A stretch of 64,000 nt of DNA from the NCBI RefSeq assembly GCF_002843385.1, contig NZ_MVDE01000002.1, forward strand, positions 225,847 to 289,846, written 5' to 3'. Both the position numbers and the translations under genes were made by a program. Source of the DNA: Labilibaculum manganireducens (GTDB taxonomy: Bacteria > Bacteroidota > Bacteroidia > Bacteroidales > Marinifilaceae). Below are positions 1 to 9,239 of the stretch, piece after piece; position 1 is the first letter of the stretch; every line of letters starts with the position of its first letter. The notes under the pieces are model-generated. The model was not told the DNA's origin, ran no database searches, and saw nothing but the letters and a program-made list of their open reading frames with translations.

Positions 1-1051
1 GGTATCCACCAATTTCAATTGAATAGTCTTTTAAAAAGCTAAGGTATTTATCGAACGGCACTCGTTCAAATAAAGGAACAAGCTTTGTTTTGTGGTAAAA
101 CTGAGGAGTTATTGTGTCGGTTAAAAATAATGCTGAATTGAATGATTCTGATTCAATTTTGCTGTGAGTTCCAACTAGTATTTTCGTTTTAGGATATTTC
201 TTTTTTAAATCGAGTAATCGTAAATAGTTGTAAGATTGTTTTGGATTATTTTCATCGATATATTTTAAAATTACGGTTTCCGGCGCCAATAAAAAATCGG
301 GATGGTGAATGCCGCACACCGAATCTGCTGTGGTCATAAAATCCGCAAAGTGTTTTTCTTCATTTTCGGGAACAAATTTTTCGTTGTACGGATCTAAATT
401 TGGCTGAATTAGTACGAAGCTTTTGGTTCCGATTCCATTTTCCTTTTGGTGATACAGAAAAATGGAGTAGAGGAAAGGAATACCAATTAAAAGAAACATT
501 CCAACAGATCTAAAAACGATGTTCTTTTTTTGATTTTTTATCAGAGAAAAGAATCCGATATTTATTGAGATCACCCATAAACTTCCGCCTCTTGTGCCTG
601 TAATTTCGTACCACTGTATCCATTTCGGTGCTGAAGCAAAAGCATTCCCCAAATTCAACCAGGGCCAGGCTAAATCCCACCAGGTATCGAAATATTCAAA
701 GCCCAGCCAAATAAGCAGGAAGGGAAAGAGAATAGAAATTTTCAAGTGCTTTCTCGATCGGCTAATCAGCCATAAAATCAGCGCAAATAAAAGAGAATTA
801 ATAAGTATGATGAGGATTACACCTGTGATTTGAGCTTTGCCCACCCACCAATATGCCAGAATGTTCCACACTAAAAAACTCAGAAAAGCATAGTTGAAAA
901 GTGTGTAAGGATTGTGGTGATTAATTGTTTTTTCCTCCAGCCATAAAAGAGGAATCCATGCAAAAAAAATGAGCGGAAAAAGTTGTGGTATGCAAAAAGG
1001 CATGCCCAGCAAAAGACCTGATGCAATGGCAAATAATATGTTTTTTTTCAC
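1..1051 (-). CDS. lnt: Apolipoprotein N-acyltransferase, 3' part outside the window
   Basis: Lnt adds the third acyl chain to the N-terminal cysteine of lipoproteins at the outer face of the inner membrane. Translation from a GTG at 1051 gives 350 residues without a stop up to the window edge. The first ~200 residues form several membrane helices, followed by a nitrilase-type domain starting near SFVLIQPNLDPY. The catalytic Glu is E258 in LLAPETV and the catalytic Lys is about K321 in YHKTKLVP; the catalytic Cys lies beyond the window. The GTG follows the stop of the upstream permease gene (stop at 1053-1055), so the two are probably co-transcribed. The start codon is less certain than the family; no ATG lies upstream in frame within the gap. 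Confidence 0.9.
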   Translation of the reverse strand, partial: MKKNILFAIASGLLLGMPFCIPQLFPLIFFAWIPLLWLEEKTINHHNPYTLFNYAFLSFLVWNILAYWWVGKAQITGVILIILINSLLFALILWLISRSRKHLKISILFPFLLIWLGFEYFDTWWDLAWPWLNLGNAFASAPKWIQWYEITGTRGGSLWVISINIGFFSLIKNQKKNIVFRSVGMFLLIGIPFLYSIFLYHQKENGIGTKSFVLIQPNLDPYNEKFVPENEEKHFADFMTTADSVCGIHHPDFLLAPETVILKYIDENNPKQSYNYLRLLDLKKKYPKTKILVGTHSKIESESFNSALFLTDTITPQFYHKTKLVPLFERVPFDKYLSFLKDYSIEIGGY

Positions 1052-1052
1052 G

Positions 1053-1919
1053 TTATCGATGAGTTAGATGAACTCCAACTAAGATAATAAATATGGATGC
1101 GGTTTGAGCAATAGAAATATGATCCCCGCCAATTACAATGCCCCAAAAGATGGCAATAATGGGAATAATGTAGGCTATTGATGCGGCAAAAACATGCGAG
1201 GATTTTTTGATTAGCTGATTGTATAAAATAACTCCTGCGAAAGTTAATACAGCCAGCAAACCAAGCATTAATGCACTTTTCGATAAGCTTTTTGATAGCA
1301 AAGGTGCACTTAAATCGGTGAAAGCCAGAAAAATTCCAGCCATGGGGCCAACAAATAGAAATGCCAGAGAAGCTATTTCTGTTCCGGTAAGTTTAGGCAA
1401 TGAAAAACTGACAATGTTTATGCTGATTGCTACCGATAAAATGGCCATAAATACGTAAAAAACACCCCAGAAATACGATGATCCGAAAGAATCTCCGGAA
1501 AAGCTAATGATAAGTGTTCCTGCAAATCCCAGTAAAATTCCGACCAGCACTTTTTTATTCGTACCTGCTTTAAAAAAAAGAATGGCAATCAGCAATGTAA
1601 TCATTGGTAGCATAGCATTTAGCATGCCTGCCACCGAAGAGTTGATTTGGGTTTGCGCTTTGGCGAAAAAGTAGGCCGGGCCAATATTTCCTGTGATTCC
1701 TGAAAGTAGTAACGGAAGTATGTTTTCTTTCGAAAGTTTTCTGGTGTTTTTAATAATCAGAGGAATAAATAGCAGGAATGAAAAAAATACCTGAAAAGCA
1801 GCCACTTGATTGTGGCTGAAACTTTCCAATGCAATCTCCCTCAAAATATATGGACTTCCCCAAATAAAAGAAACTAAAATCAGTAATAGCCAATTGTTAT
1901 ATTTTTGGGGCAGTATCAT
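1053..1919 (-). CDS. EamA/DMT-superfamily permease
   Basis: A 288-residue, strongly hydrophobic protein with about ten predicted membrane helices arranged as two similar halves, the usual architecture and length of EamA (drug/metabolite transporter) proteins. The N-terminal motif SFIWGSPYILREIAL is typical of the first EamA repeat. It lies between the DUF4924 gene (21 bp upstream) and lnt (almost touching), so it is likely in the same transcript. The substrate cannot be read from the sequence; EamA members export metabolites such as amino acids, nucleosides or drugs. Confidence 0.85.
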   Translation of the reverse strand: MILPQKYNNWLLLILVSFIWGSPYILREIALESFSHNQVAAFQVFFSFLLFIPLIIKNTRKLSKENILPLLLSGITGNIGPAYFFAKAQTQINSSVAGMLNAMLPMITLLIAILFFKAGTNKKVLVGILLGFAGTLIISFSGDSFGSSYFWGVFYVFMAILSVAISINIVSFSLPKLTGTEIASLAFLFVGPMAGIFLAFTDLSAPLLSKSLSKSALMLGLLAVLTFAGVILYNQLIKKSSHVFAASIAYIIPIIAIFWGIVIGGDHISIAQTASIFIILVGVHLTHR

Positions 1920-1939
1920 TATCTTGGGGTGTTGTGTAA

Positions 1940-2479
1940 TTATTCGTTTTCTTCTTCGAAAGCCTTGTATTTCGCAGTTAATTCAGAAATCATTTGGCTG
2001 AAAGTAGTAATTGCCGAGAGGGTGTCTTTCGAGATTTCTTTTCCTTGAAGTTTAAGCATTAAAATACCATACAAAGCAGTAAGGCATACCTCAATGTCGT
2101 TGTTTTCCTGGGTTGCTTTCGATTTTTCGCGAAATTCGGTTATGTTGCCAAGAGCCTGCTGATAATGGCTGTTGTAGGCTGAATCTTTGCCTTTTGTTAG
2201 TAGATAAACATGGAAATCGTAAAGTTCGTTTATGTTGTTCTTAAGGATTTGAAGATGTCCTGTTTCTTCCACCTTTTCAATCTTCATCATTTCAATCAGA
2301 TTTTCGTACCAGTCTCTAATTTCGTTTTGAGCAGCTTCCGGCTGATTGAATTGTTTGATGATGTTTTCGTCAATTTTATCGATGTTGAATTGATAAGCTC
2401 TGATGATATCCTCAACTTGCCACATGTAAAGGATGTATTCTGCTAAATTCGTTTTCTTTTTATCCTGTGCTATTATCAT
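1940..2479 (-). CDS. DUF4924 family protein
   Basis: A 179-residue soluble, mostly helical protein. The N-terminus MIIAQDKKKTNLAEYILYMW matches, from memory, the Bacteroidota-specific DUF4924 family of unknown function. I start it at the ATG at 2479: a longer reading frame reaches 2530, but that would overlap the end of the upstream S4 gene, and the conserved sequence begins at MIIAQ. No catalytic motif is visible. It sits in the same-strand run prs-rplY-pth-hsp15-DUF4924, which suggests constitutive housekeeping expression but not a function. Confidence 0.8.
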   Translation of the reverse strand: MIIAQDKKKTNLAEYILYMWQVEDIIRAYQFNIDKIDENIIKQFNQPEAAQNEIRDWYENLIEMMKIEKVEETGHLQILKNNINELYDFHVYLLTKGKDSAYNSHYQQALGNITEFREKSKATQENNDIEVCLTALYGILMLKLQGKEISKDTLSAITTFSQMISELTAKYKAFEEENE

Positions 2480-2507
2480 ATTTTTTTCTTGTCGGTTCCT
2501 GATGTGT

Positions 2508-2885
2508 TTATTCCTTCTTAAGCTTATCAATTAATCTGCGATCTAATTTTGTTGGTCTTCCAATACCTCTGTCCCGTGATTCAAAACCACGAGTATTGGT
2601 TGCTTCCAATAAATCCAATTGATCCTGAGCAGTTATGTCTTTTACAAAGTCAACGGCCAATTTTGCTCCCATCCGTTTGCCGGATATAGCTGTAACCAAA
2701 TAACTGCGGGTAATAGGTGGTACACGCACATCAATTTGTTCGTTTAACCTTACTTCGCGCGATGGTTTCACGTGTACACCACCAATGGTAACTTTTCCTT
2801 TTTTACAAGCTTCGGCCGCCATACTTCTGGTTTTGAAAATACGTACAGCCCACAGCCATTTGTCTACTCTAACCTTATCATCCAT
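2508..2885 (-). CDS. Hsp15-like S4-domain RNA-binding protein
   Basis: A 125-residue basic protein whose first ~65 residues form an S4 RNA-binding domain (VRVDKWLWAVRIFKTRSMA, then a KKGKVTIGG turn). This is the layout of the Hsp15/HslR family, which binds 50S subunits carrying stalled peptidyl-tRNA. The C-terminal tail (RGIGRPTKLDRRLIDKLKK) is rich in Lys and Arg, as in that family. It is 13 bp downstream of pth, the peptidyl-tRNA hydrolase, so the pair fits a ribosome-rescue theme. The exact role in this phylum is inferred. Confidence 0.85.
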   Translation of the reverse strand: MDDKVRVDKWLWAVRIFKTRSMAAEACKKGKVTIGGVHVKPSREVRLNEQIDVRVPPITRSYLVTAISGKRMGAKLAVDFVKDITAQDQLDLLEATNTRGFESRDRGIGRPTKLDRRLIDKLKKE

Positions 2886-2898
2886 GGCTTCTTATTTT

Positions 2899-3540
2899 TT
2901 AACTGCCTGATTTTTTTGTATTGTATGCTGTCATGGTTCTCTGGATACCAATGGTACTCATTCCTTTTATCATGTTGATACAGATTTTAAAGAGTTCAGG
3001 TAGTTTTTCCAGCTCTTCAGGCGACCATTCACCTAAAACGTAGTCTACTTGCTGTCCTTTGCTAAAATCGGAACCAATTCCAAAACGCAGGCGGTTATAG
3101 TTTTGGTGTCCCAGTATCTCATTGATGTGTTTTAATCCGTTATGACCGGCATCACTTCCTTTCGGACGCAATCGTAAAGTTTCAAACGGCAAGGCAAGGT
3201 CATCAACCAAAACCATCATGTTTTCAACGGGTATTTTTTCTTTCTGAAGCCAGTAATTAACCGATTTTCCACTTAAATTCATGTAAGTGTTTGGCTTTAC
3301 AAGTACAAAGATCCGGCCTTTAAACTTGTATTCAGCAACAGCTCCATATCTTGCTTCTTTGAATTCTATATTAGCTGTCTCGGCAAGAGCATCCAAAATA
3401 CGAAATCCTATATTGTGTCTTGTGTTTGCGTATTCAGCACCAATGTTGCCAAGTCCGACAATCAGATATTTCATCTCAATATTATTTTCTTGCAGCGGAT
3501 GTTTAGTCTGCCCAAATAGTTTTTTTAGAAATTGTATCAT
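2899..3540 (-). CDS. pth: Peptidyl-tRNA hydrolase
   Basis: Pth cleaves the ester bond of peptidyl-tRNAs released from stalled ribosomes. The family motifs are all present: GLGNIG, the catalytic His in NTRHNIGF (H42 from this start), [18 protein letters not shown] and DAGHNGLKH. The conserved domain begins at [10 protein letters not shown] (ATG at 3474). I chose the ATG at 3540, which adds 22 residues ([10 protein letters not shown]...) that look coding, but 3474 is a real alternative. A frame open to 3591 is less likely because it carries no family similarity. A CAAAGTTA (minus: TAACTTTG) just upstream could be its -7 box, placing transcription start downstream of the rplY terminator. Confidence 0.92.
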   Translation of the reverse strand: MIQFLKKLFGQTKHPLQENNIEMKYLIVGLGNIGAEYANTRHNIGFRILDALAETANIEFKEARYGAVAEYKFKGRIFVLVKPNTYMNLSGKSVNYWLQKEKIPVENMMVLVDDLALPFETLRLRPKGSDAGHNGLKHINEILGHQNYNRLRFGIGSDFSKGQQVDYVLGEWSPEELEKLPELFKICINMIKGMSTIGIQRTMTAYNTKKSGS

Positions 3541-3624
3541 AACAAATCCAAAGTTAGAATATTCACGGCATTTTCCATGAAAACTTTGCATTCATTCCAT
3601 CCTTCATTTTAGGAACGAAGGATA

Positions 3625-3661
3625 TTAAAAAAACCTCCCATTCTTCAATAAATGGGAGGTT
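3625..3661 (-). terminator. Rho-independent terminator after rplY
   Basis: An 11-bp perfect stem (3632-3642 with 3651-3661, AACCTCCCATT and its complement) with an 8-base loop. Read on the minus strand it is followed by a run of seven T. It lies 44 bp after the rplY stop. Confidence 0.85.
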
Positions 3662-3704
3662 ATATTTATTTGCTTCATTGTGCTGAGCAAAATAGTGTTG
3701 AAAT

Positions 3705-4277
3705 CTATTTTGCAGCCATAGCAGCAGCACGGGCAGCTCTTGTAAGCTTAACTTGAACAACTACTGATTTCTTAGAATTAAGAAGTTCTAAGTTATCATA
3801 AGTGAGTTCTCCAACCTGAATACTTTTTCCAAGTCCAAGGTGGCTGACTTTAACAAGAAGATTTTCCGGAAGATCAGCCATTAGACCTTTTACCTTAAGT
3901 TTTCTTGAGATAACTGCTAATTTACCACCAGACTGAACACCGATTGCGAATCCTTCAACTCGAATTGGCAATTCAACTTCGAATGCTTTGTCTTCAAATA
4001 CCTGATAGAAATCAGCATGTAAAGCTTTGTCATTAACCGGGTGATACTGAACATCTCTTAATACACAAGAGAATTTTTTTCCTTCAATATCTGCATTGAT
4101 AACGTAAACATCTGGCGTAAAAAGTAATTTACCCAATACTTTTTCGTTAATAGCAAAGTGAATATTTTCACCACCACCATATACTTCACATGGTACCATT
4201 TCTTCTCTGCGAAGAGCTTTGTTTGCTTTTTTTCCTAAATCTGTTCTTAAAGAACCTTTTAATTCAAAAACTTTCAT
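3705..4277 (-). CDS. rplY: Ribosomal protein bL25 (Ctc/TL5 type)
   Basis: A 190-residue bL25 of the long two-domain CTC/TL5 type: an N-terminal 5S rRNA-binding domain (ELKGSLRTDLGKKANKALRR, VPCEVYGG) and a C-terminal beta domain (VELPIRVEGFAIGVQSGG). It binds 5S rRNA at the central protuberance of the 50S subunit. It follows prs on the same strand with a gap of 118 bp and is closed by its own terminator. The Ala/Arg-rich tail (TRAARAAAMAAK) is ordinary for the phylum. Confidence 0.95.
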   Translation of the reverse strand: MKVFELKGSLRTDLGKKANKALRREEMVPCEVYGGGENIHFAINEKVLGKLLFTPDVYVINADIEGKKFSCVLRDVQYHPVNDKALHADFYQVFEDKAFEVELPIRVEGFAIGVQSGGKLAVISRKLKVKGLMADLPENLLVKVSHLGLGKSIQVGELTYDNLELLNSKKSVVVQVKLTRAARAAAMAAK

Positions 4278-4395
4278 TTCCTTGAAATTATGTGCTACTC
4301 AAAATAAACGTCATCACCCGGTAAAAAAGCTCCGTTTACTTCCCATTACACGTTTATAAAATATTTTACCGAAAAAATCTGCGCAAAGATATAAA

Positions 4396-5328
4396 TTATA
4401 ATATGAAATTGGAACTGATTGATTCGCAATTATAAACATTAAGAATTGTTTTTGCGAAAATATCAGCAATAGTCAATTCTTTAATTTTTGAACATTCGCT
4501 TTTTAAAGGTATCGAGTCTGTGAAAACAACCTCTTCCAAAGCCGATTCTTCAATTCTTTCATAGGCAGGACCGGATAGAACAGCATGTGTTGCAATAGCA
4601 CGTACACTAAGAGCACCTTTCTCTTTTAACATGTTGGCGGCTTTTGTAATTGTGCCTGCCGTATCAATCATGTCATCAACAATTACCACATGTCTGCCAT
4701 CAACATCGCCAATTGCAGTCATTTCACCAACAACATTCGCTTTTTCGCGGGATTTGTGGCAGATAGCCAAACCTGCATTTAAATATTTTGCGTAAGTATT
4801 CGCTCTTTTACTACCACCCATATCAGGAGAAGCAACAACCAGATTATCCAATTTTAAATTTTCGATGTAAGGAAGAAGTACAGAGGAACCATACAAGTGA
4901 TCAACAGGAATGTCAAAAAATCCTTGAATTTGGTCAGCATGAAGATCCATTGTCATTACACGGTCAACGCCTGCAGCCATAAGTAAATTGGCAACTAATT
5001 TGGCTCCAATCGCAACTCTGGGACGGTCTTTTCGATCCTGACGGGCAAATCCAAAATAAGGGATTACTGCAATAACTTTGTAAGCAGATGCTCTTTTGGC
5101 CGCATCAATCATTAGCAATAACTCCATCAAGTTATCAGTTGGGGGATAAGTTGATTGGATAATGAATACTTGAGCACCTCTTACAGTTTCTTCGTAACAG
5201 ACTTCAAATTCACCATCACTAAATCTTGTGATGCTTGATTTTCCTAACTGCAATCCTGCTGCTTTTGCAATTTCACCTGCTAAATACTCACTGTTCGAAC
5301 CAGAAAAGATTTTAATCGGGGCTTTCAT
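4396..5328 (-). CDS. prs: Ribose-phosphate pyrophosphokinase
   Basis: PRPP synthetase makes 5-phosphoribosyl diphosphate from ribose 5-phosphate and ATP, feeding purine, pyrimidine, histidine, tryptophan and NAD synthesis. The 310-residue length is usual. Visible motifs are the flexible loop FARQDRKDRPRVAIGAK, MDLHADQIQGFFDIPVDHL, and the PRPP-binding loop VIVDDMIDTAGTI. The start MKAPIKIFSGSNSEYLA fits the family. The gene precedes rplY and pth, a common order in this class. Confidence 0.96.
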   Translation of the reverse strand: MKAPIKIFSGSNSEYLAGEIAKAAGLQLGKSSITRFSDGEFEVCYEETVRGAQVFIIQSTYPPTDNLMELLLMIDAAKRASAYKVIAVIPYFGFARQDRKDRPRVAIGAKLVANLLMAAGVDRVMTMDLHADQIQGFFDIPVDHLYGSSVLLPYIENLKLDNLVVASPDMGGSKRANTYAKYLNAGLAICHKSREKANVVGEMTAIGDVDGRHVVIVDDMIDTAGTITKAANMLKEKGALSVRAIATHAVLSGPAYERIEESALEEVVFTDSIPLKSECSKIKELTIADIFAKTILNVYNCESISSNFIL

Positions 5329-5371
5329 TAAAATATTATTTGTTTATAAATCAGATAACTATTGTACTGTG

Positions 5372-5379
5372 CAAATTTA
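5372..5379 (-). promoter_or_regulatory. Possible -7 box of the prs promoter
   Basis: On the minus strand the sequence reads TAAATTTG, matching the Bacteroidota -7 consensus TAnnTTTG, 43 bp before the prs ATG. No well-spaced -33 TTG was found, so this is tentative. Confidence 0.35.
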
Positions 5380-5502
5380 TGAATTATTGCGTCAAAAAAC
5401 TGATTTTAGTCAAGGTGCCGCAATTTATTTTATCCATTTTAAAGGATAATTTATTTTGTTTAAATAAAAAAGAAGATGTCTTTACGAGATCTTCCTTTAT
5501 TG

Positions 5503-6117
5503 TTATTTTCGCTTTTGAAGCAAAACCGTTTTGTTGGTTTCATCAATAGAATTTAATATTTCGTCTTTCCCTAATCCACTTGATGCCGAACTAATGAAGT
5601 AAGGGGGCATTTCTTCCCATGTATTCAATAACTCAGTTTTGTAGGCTTTAATGTTCTCCGATAATTTTTGTTTGCCAAGCTTATCAGCCTTTGTGAATAT
5701 AATAGAGAAAGGGATTCCGTTTACACCTAACCATTCCATAAAATCAACATCTTTGGCTTGAGGTTCGTGTCTGCAATCCACAAGTACAAATAAGTTGATA
5801 AGATTGGGACGGCTTTCAATAAAGCTGAAAATTAACTTGGAAAACCGTTGTTTGGTATTCTTTGCAACTTTAGCAAAACCATATCCCGGTAAATCTACCA
5901 AATACCATTCATCATTAATTAAGAAATGATTAACCAATTGTGTCTTACCAGGCTTGGTAGAAATTTTTGCCAAACCTTTATGATTGGTCAGCATGTTTAT
6001 AAGTGAAGACTTTCCAACATTCGAACGTCCGATAAAAGCATATTCTGCTTTATTATCGGTCGGACATTTTCTTATATCCGAATTGGACATCACAAATTTA
6101 GCACTAGTAATATTCAT
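5503..6117 (-). CDS. engB: Ribosome-biogenesis GTP-binding protein YihA/YsxC
   Basis: A 204-residue single-domain GTPase required for 50S assembly. The G motifs are clear: P-loop [10 protein letters not shown], the T-rich G2 region [12 protein letters not shown]3 DLPGYGFA, and G4 TKADK. I start at [14 protein letters not shown] (6117) because the family begins about 25 residues before the P-loop; the open frame to 6180 adds an unconserved basic stretch. It stands alone between the manA terminator and prs. Confidence 0.94.
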   Translation of the reverse strand: MNITSAKFVMSNSDIRKCPTDNKAEYAFIGRSNVGKSSLINMLTNHKGLAKISTKPGKTQLVNHFLINDEWYLVDLPGYGFAKVAKNTKQRFSKLIFSFIESRPNLINLFVLVDCRHEPQAKDVDFMEWLGVNGIPFSIIFTKADKLGKQKLSENIKAYKTELLNTWEEMPPYFISSASSGLGKDEILNSIDETNKTVLLQKRK

Positions 6118-6213
6118 GGAGTATTTTGTTTTACGTTGCAAAGTTATACAGATTCTTATCTTTTCCGAAAAATGATTCAACTTTATTGACTGATCATCCC
6201 ATATTGTATGGGA

Positions 6214-6251
6214 ATAAAAAAATCCTCTTTTTAATTGTCTAAAAAGAGGAT
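6214..6251 (-). terminator. Rho-independent terminator after manA
   Basis: Stem ATCCTCTTTTT (6222-6232) pairs with AAAAAGAGGAT (6241-6251). On the minus strand it is followed by seven T, 20 bp after the manA stop. Confidence 0.8.
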
Positions 6252-6270
6252 CGTATAATTTATTATCAGT

Positions 6271-7248
6271 CTATTTTATATAGACTTCAAGAATTTTTGT
6301 TTTTGCTTTCGGAGTAAGAGTCAAATTATTAATAATTGCTGGAATTAAAACGCTTTCTCCCTTTGCAACAGGTAAAGAATCTTCACCGCAGGTAATAATC
6401 ATATCACCTTCCAAACACATATAAATCACAAATGAATCTAATTCTATGTAGTCTTTTTCCTGTGGTTTGTCAAATTCCAGAATATTCGTTGTAAAATAGG
6501 GACAACGAACAAGTTCTGAGGTTTTATTAATTTCAGTTTGGTAACTGGTTTCATATTTTTTCTCAAAACTATAGTCGATGGCATCAACAGCAAGTTCTGT
6601 ATGAAGTTCCCTTGGGTTGCCGGCATCATCAGTTCTGTTAAAATCGTACATCCGGTAAGTAACATCAGATGTTTGCTGAATTTCGGCCAACAGAATTCCT
6701 TTTCCAATTGCATGAACACGGCCGGCAGGGATATAAAAACAACTTCCTTCTTTTACCGGTGCATTGTTTAAAATATCTTCCAGTCTGCCTTCCTTCAACT
6801 TCGCTAAATATTGTTCTTTGGTGATGTTTTGATTAAACCCAACAATCAGTTCAGATCCTTTGTCGGCTTCAATAACATACCACATTTCTGTTTTGCCATA
6901 TGCATTGTGTCTTTCTTTCGAAAGTTCATCATCAGGATGTACTTGAATGGAAAGGACATCATTGGCATCAATAAATTTTATCAGTAAAGGAAATTCAACC
7001 CCGAAATTTTCATAAACATGATCTCCAACAAGGTCACCCATATAAATTTCAATGAGTTCTTCCAGATCATTTCCAGCTAAAAAACCATTGCTAACAACCG
7101 AAATATCTCCTTCTACACCTGAAATTTCCCAACTCTCACCAGCATTAGGCAGTGGCGAAAAATCTTTATTCAATACTGTTTTTAATTTGCTTCCACCCCA
7201 AATTTTATCTTTAAGGATGGGCGTAAATTTCAATGGATACAAACTCAT
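6271..7248 (-). CDS. manA: Class I mannose-6-phosphate isomerase
   Basis: Converts fructose 6-phosphate and mannose 6-phosphate, linking glycolysis to GDP-mannose and capsule or glycan synthesis. The cupin zinc site is visible: QVHPDD, the Glu of KTEMWYVIE, and the His of AGRVHAIGKG. The N-terminus PLKFTPILKDKIWGG is the family start. At 325 residues it is the short class I form common in Bacteroidota and Firmicutes, lacking the extra C-terminal domain of the ~390-residue enzymes. Confidence 0.94.
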   Translation of the reverse strand: MSLYPLKFTPILKDKIWGGSKLKTVLNKDFSPLPNAGESWEISGVEGDISVVSNGFLAGNDLEELIEIYMGDLVGDHVYENFGVEFPLLIKFIDANDVLSIQVHPDDELSKERHNAYGKTEMWYVIEADKGSELIVGFNQNITKEQYLAKLKEGRLEDILNNAPVKEGSCFYIPAGRVHAIGKGILLAEIQQTSDVTYRMYDFNRTDDAGNPRELHTELAVDAIDYSFEKKYETSYQTEINKTSELVRCPYFTTNILEFDKPQEKDYIELDSFVIYMCLEGDMIITCGEDSLPVAKGESVLIPAIINNLTLTPKAKTKILEVYIK

Positions 7249-7296
7249 TTTTGTACAATTTATTAATTTGATTGCTATATTGGCTTTTGGCTAATC

Positions 7297-7599
7297 TTAA
7301 AATTCGTAGTCAATTACTTTGCGTTCTGCGGCCATTTCTTTTACAACCGATGCTGCTGTTAAATGTTCAGGATGGTTAGCGTATAAAGGTAAGGCGTCTA
7401 TGTTTTCTAAATCAACATTCACTACAAAATCGAATGAAGCATCAGAATGAAGTTGGTCAAAACCAATTTGTAAAAATTTAATTTCAGGAATTCTTTCATC
7501 CAATCCGTCAAATGCCTTTTTTAATCTGTTAAAGTAATTCTCTGTTGCTTCAGCCGATTCGAAAGCTTTAAACTTAAACATTGCAATGTGCTTGATCAT
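7297..7599 (-). CDS. Dabb (stress-responsive A/B barrel) domain protein
   Basis: A 100-residue protein consisting of one Dabb domain: the start MIKHIAMFKFK and the central SFDFVVNVDLENIDALPLYANHPEHL are typical. Family members are small dimeric ferredoxin-like barrels, some enzymes, most uncharacterised. It is 48 bp upstream of manA on the same strand and could share its transcript. No specific role can be read. Confidence 0.82.
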   Translation of the reverse strand: MIKHIAMFKFKAFESAEATENYFNRLKKAFDGLDERIPEIKFLQIGFDQLHSDASFDFVVNVDLENIDALPLYANHPEHLTAASVVKEMAAERKVIDYEF

Positions 7600-7689
7600 T
7601 TTAATTCTTTTTTAAATTATTAGTAACTTTCCAGCCGAAGTTAATGCAAAATTAGCATTTTTGAATCAAACATCTAAATATCATACAAC

Positions 7690-8307
7690 ATGTTGATTAT
7701 TGGAATTGCGGGAGGAACAGGCTCTGGCAAAACTACAGTGGTTAGAAAAATCATTGAAAGGTTAAATCATGGAGACGTTGCCGTTTTACCGCAGGATTCA
7801 TATTACAGGTCGAATGAAGAGCTTACACTGGAAGAACGTCAGGAAATAAATTTTGATCATCCAAGATCAATAGAGTTTGAATTGTTAATTGAGCATGTAA
7901 AGAATTTAAAACAAGGTGTCTCAATAAGTCAACCTATTTATTCGTATATCACTTGCCTGCGTTCCGATGAAACGATTAAAGTTGAACCCAAAGGGGTAAT
8001 TATTGTAGAAGGACTTTTGATTTTAACCGACCCGGTTCTTCGGGATTTAATGGATTTAAAGGTATTTGTTGATTGCGATGCTGATGATCGTTTAAACCGG
8101 GTAATTAAAAGAGATATTGTTGAACGGGGCAGGTCTGTTGAAAAAGTATTGGATCGTTACGAAAAAACGGTAAAACCAATGCACCTGCAGTTTATAGAAC
8201 CAAGCAAGCGTTATGCTGATATTATTGTACCACAAGGAGGTAATAATATTGTGGCTATAGATATTTTAACCCATTTTATTCAGAAAAACCTGATCGAGCA
8301 TCAGTAA
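7690..8307 (+). CDS. udk: Uridine kinase
   Basis: Phosphorylates uridine and cytidine in pyrimidine salvage. The P-loop GIAGGTGSGKTTV is at residues 4-16, followed by the substrate-binding LPQDSYYRS and NFDHPRSIEFELL, and DIVERGRSVEKVLDRYEKTVKPMH split over the lid region. The 205-residue length is normal. It is divergent from the Dabb gene and followed by a strong terminator, so it looks monocistronic. Confidence 0.93.
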   Translation: MLIIGIAGGTGSGKTTVVRKIIERLNHGDVAVLPQDSYYRSNEELTLEERQEINFDHPRSIEFELLIEHVKNLKQGVSISQPIYSYITCLRSDETIKVEPKGVIIVEGLLILTDPVLRDLMDLKVFVDCDADDRLNRVIKRDIVERGRSVEKVLDRYEKTVKPMHLQFIEPSKRYADIIVPQGGNNIVAIDILTHFIQKNLIEHQ

Positions 8308-8345
8308 GTTGTTTATTTTTATTTCTGAATAAGAAAATTTAGAAT

Positions 8346-8373
8346 GGAGACTTTGTTACTGTCTCCTTTTTTT
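8346..8373 (+). terminator. Rho-independent terminator after udk
   Basis: GGAGAC (8346-8351) pairs with GTCTCC (8361-8366), followed directly by seven T. Confidence 0.78.
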
Positions 8374-8410
8374 ATAACTTTTCGTTTTTATTTATGATAA
8401 GTCTTTTGTT

Positions 8411-9133
8411 ATGCTGAATCAAATTAAAGTAGAAAACTTACTTTTTGTAGATATCGAGACAGTTTCAGGAAATGCAGCTTTTGAGGAAATGTCGCCTAAG
8501 TTGCAGGAGCTGTGGGAGAAAAAATCTGATTATTTTCGAAAAGAGGAAGAGTCGCCATCTGATGTATATGGAAGGGCAGGAATTTATGCCGAATTTGGTA
8601 AAATTGTTTGTATTTCAACGGGTTTGGTGACTAAAAAAAATGGAGAGAAAAAGTTTGTTGCGAAATCATATTATGGTGACGATGAAAAGCAATTGTTAGA
8701 GGAATTTGCTTTGATGTTGGATCGTTTTTGCAGCAAACCGAATCGCAACCTGTGTGCACACAATGGAAAGGAATTCGATTTTCCGTACATAGCCCGAAGA
8801 ATGCTGATAAAAGGCGTTGTGTTACCTTCAGTTCTGGATATTGCAGGGAAAAAACCTTGGGAAGTACAGTTTTTAGATACCATGGAACTTTGGAAATTCG
8901 GTGATTATAAGCATTACACATCTTTGGCTTTGCTTTGTGAGATTTTCGGTATCCCTACACCAAAAGATGATATTGACGGATCGATGGTGGGGAAAGTATA
9001 TTGGCAGGATAATGATTTGGAACGCATTGCTGTATATTGTGAGAAAGATATTCTGGCCACAGCGCAGGTGTTTTTGCGTTATCAGGGAGAGGATTTAATT
9101 CCGGAAACCAATTTTGAACGGGTATTGTTATAA
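8411..9133 (+). CDS. DnaQ-like 3'-5' exonuclease (PF10108 type)
   Basis: A 240-residue ribonuclease-H-fold exonuclease. The first acidic motif is LFVDIET (D and E), the second is in LCAHNGKEFDFPYIARR, and the third is the Asp of YCEKDILATAQVFLRY. This resembles the predicted polymerase-B-type 3'-5' exonuclease family (PF10108) widespread in Bacteroidota. The substrate, DNA or RNA, is not known. It lies between the udk terminator and the next lipoprotein gene. Confidence 0.82.
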   Translation: MLNQIKVENLLFVDIETVSGNAAFEEMSPKLQELWEKKSDYFRKEEESPSDVYGRAGIYAEFGKIVCISTGLVTKKNGEKKFVAKSYYGDDEKQLLEEFALMLDRFCSKPNRNLCAHNGKEFDFPYIARRMLIKGVVLPSVLDIAGKKPWEVQFLDTMELWKFGDYKHYTSLALLCEIFGIPTPKDDIDGSMVGKVYWQDNDLERIAVYCEKDILATAQVFLRYQGEDLIPETNFERVLL

Positions 9134-9239
9134 TTGTCTTGCTATTGTACAATAGTTTCGCTTTTTTCGTGTTTGTATATCAGGATGTAAATCCTAATTT
9201 TATTCAAAAAAATTTTAAAACCTAAAAGATACTAAACTG

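Noticed and set aside
6197..6213. Small palindrome TCCCAT-ATTGT-ATGGGA upstream of engB
   Set aside because: Short stem, no T-tract, 80 bp from the start codon; could be chance.
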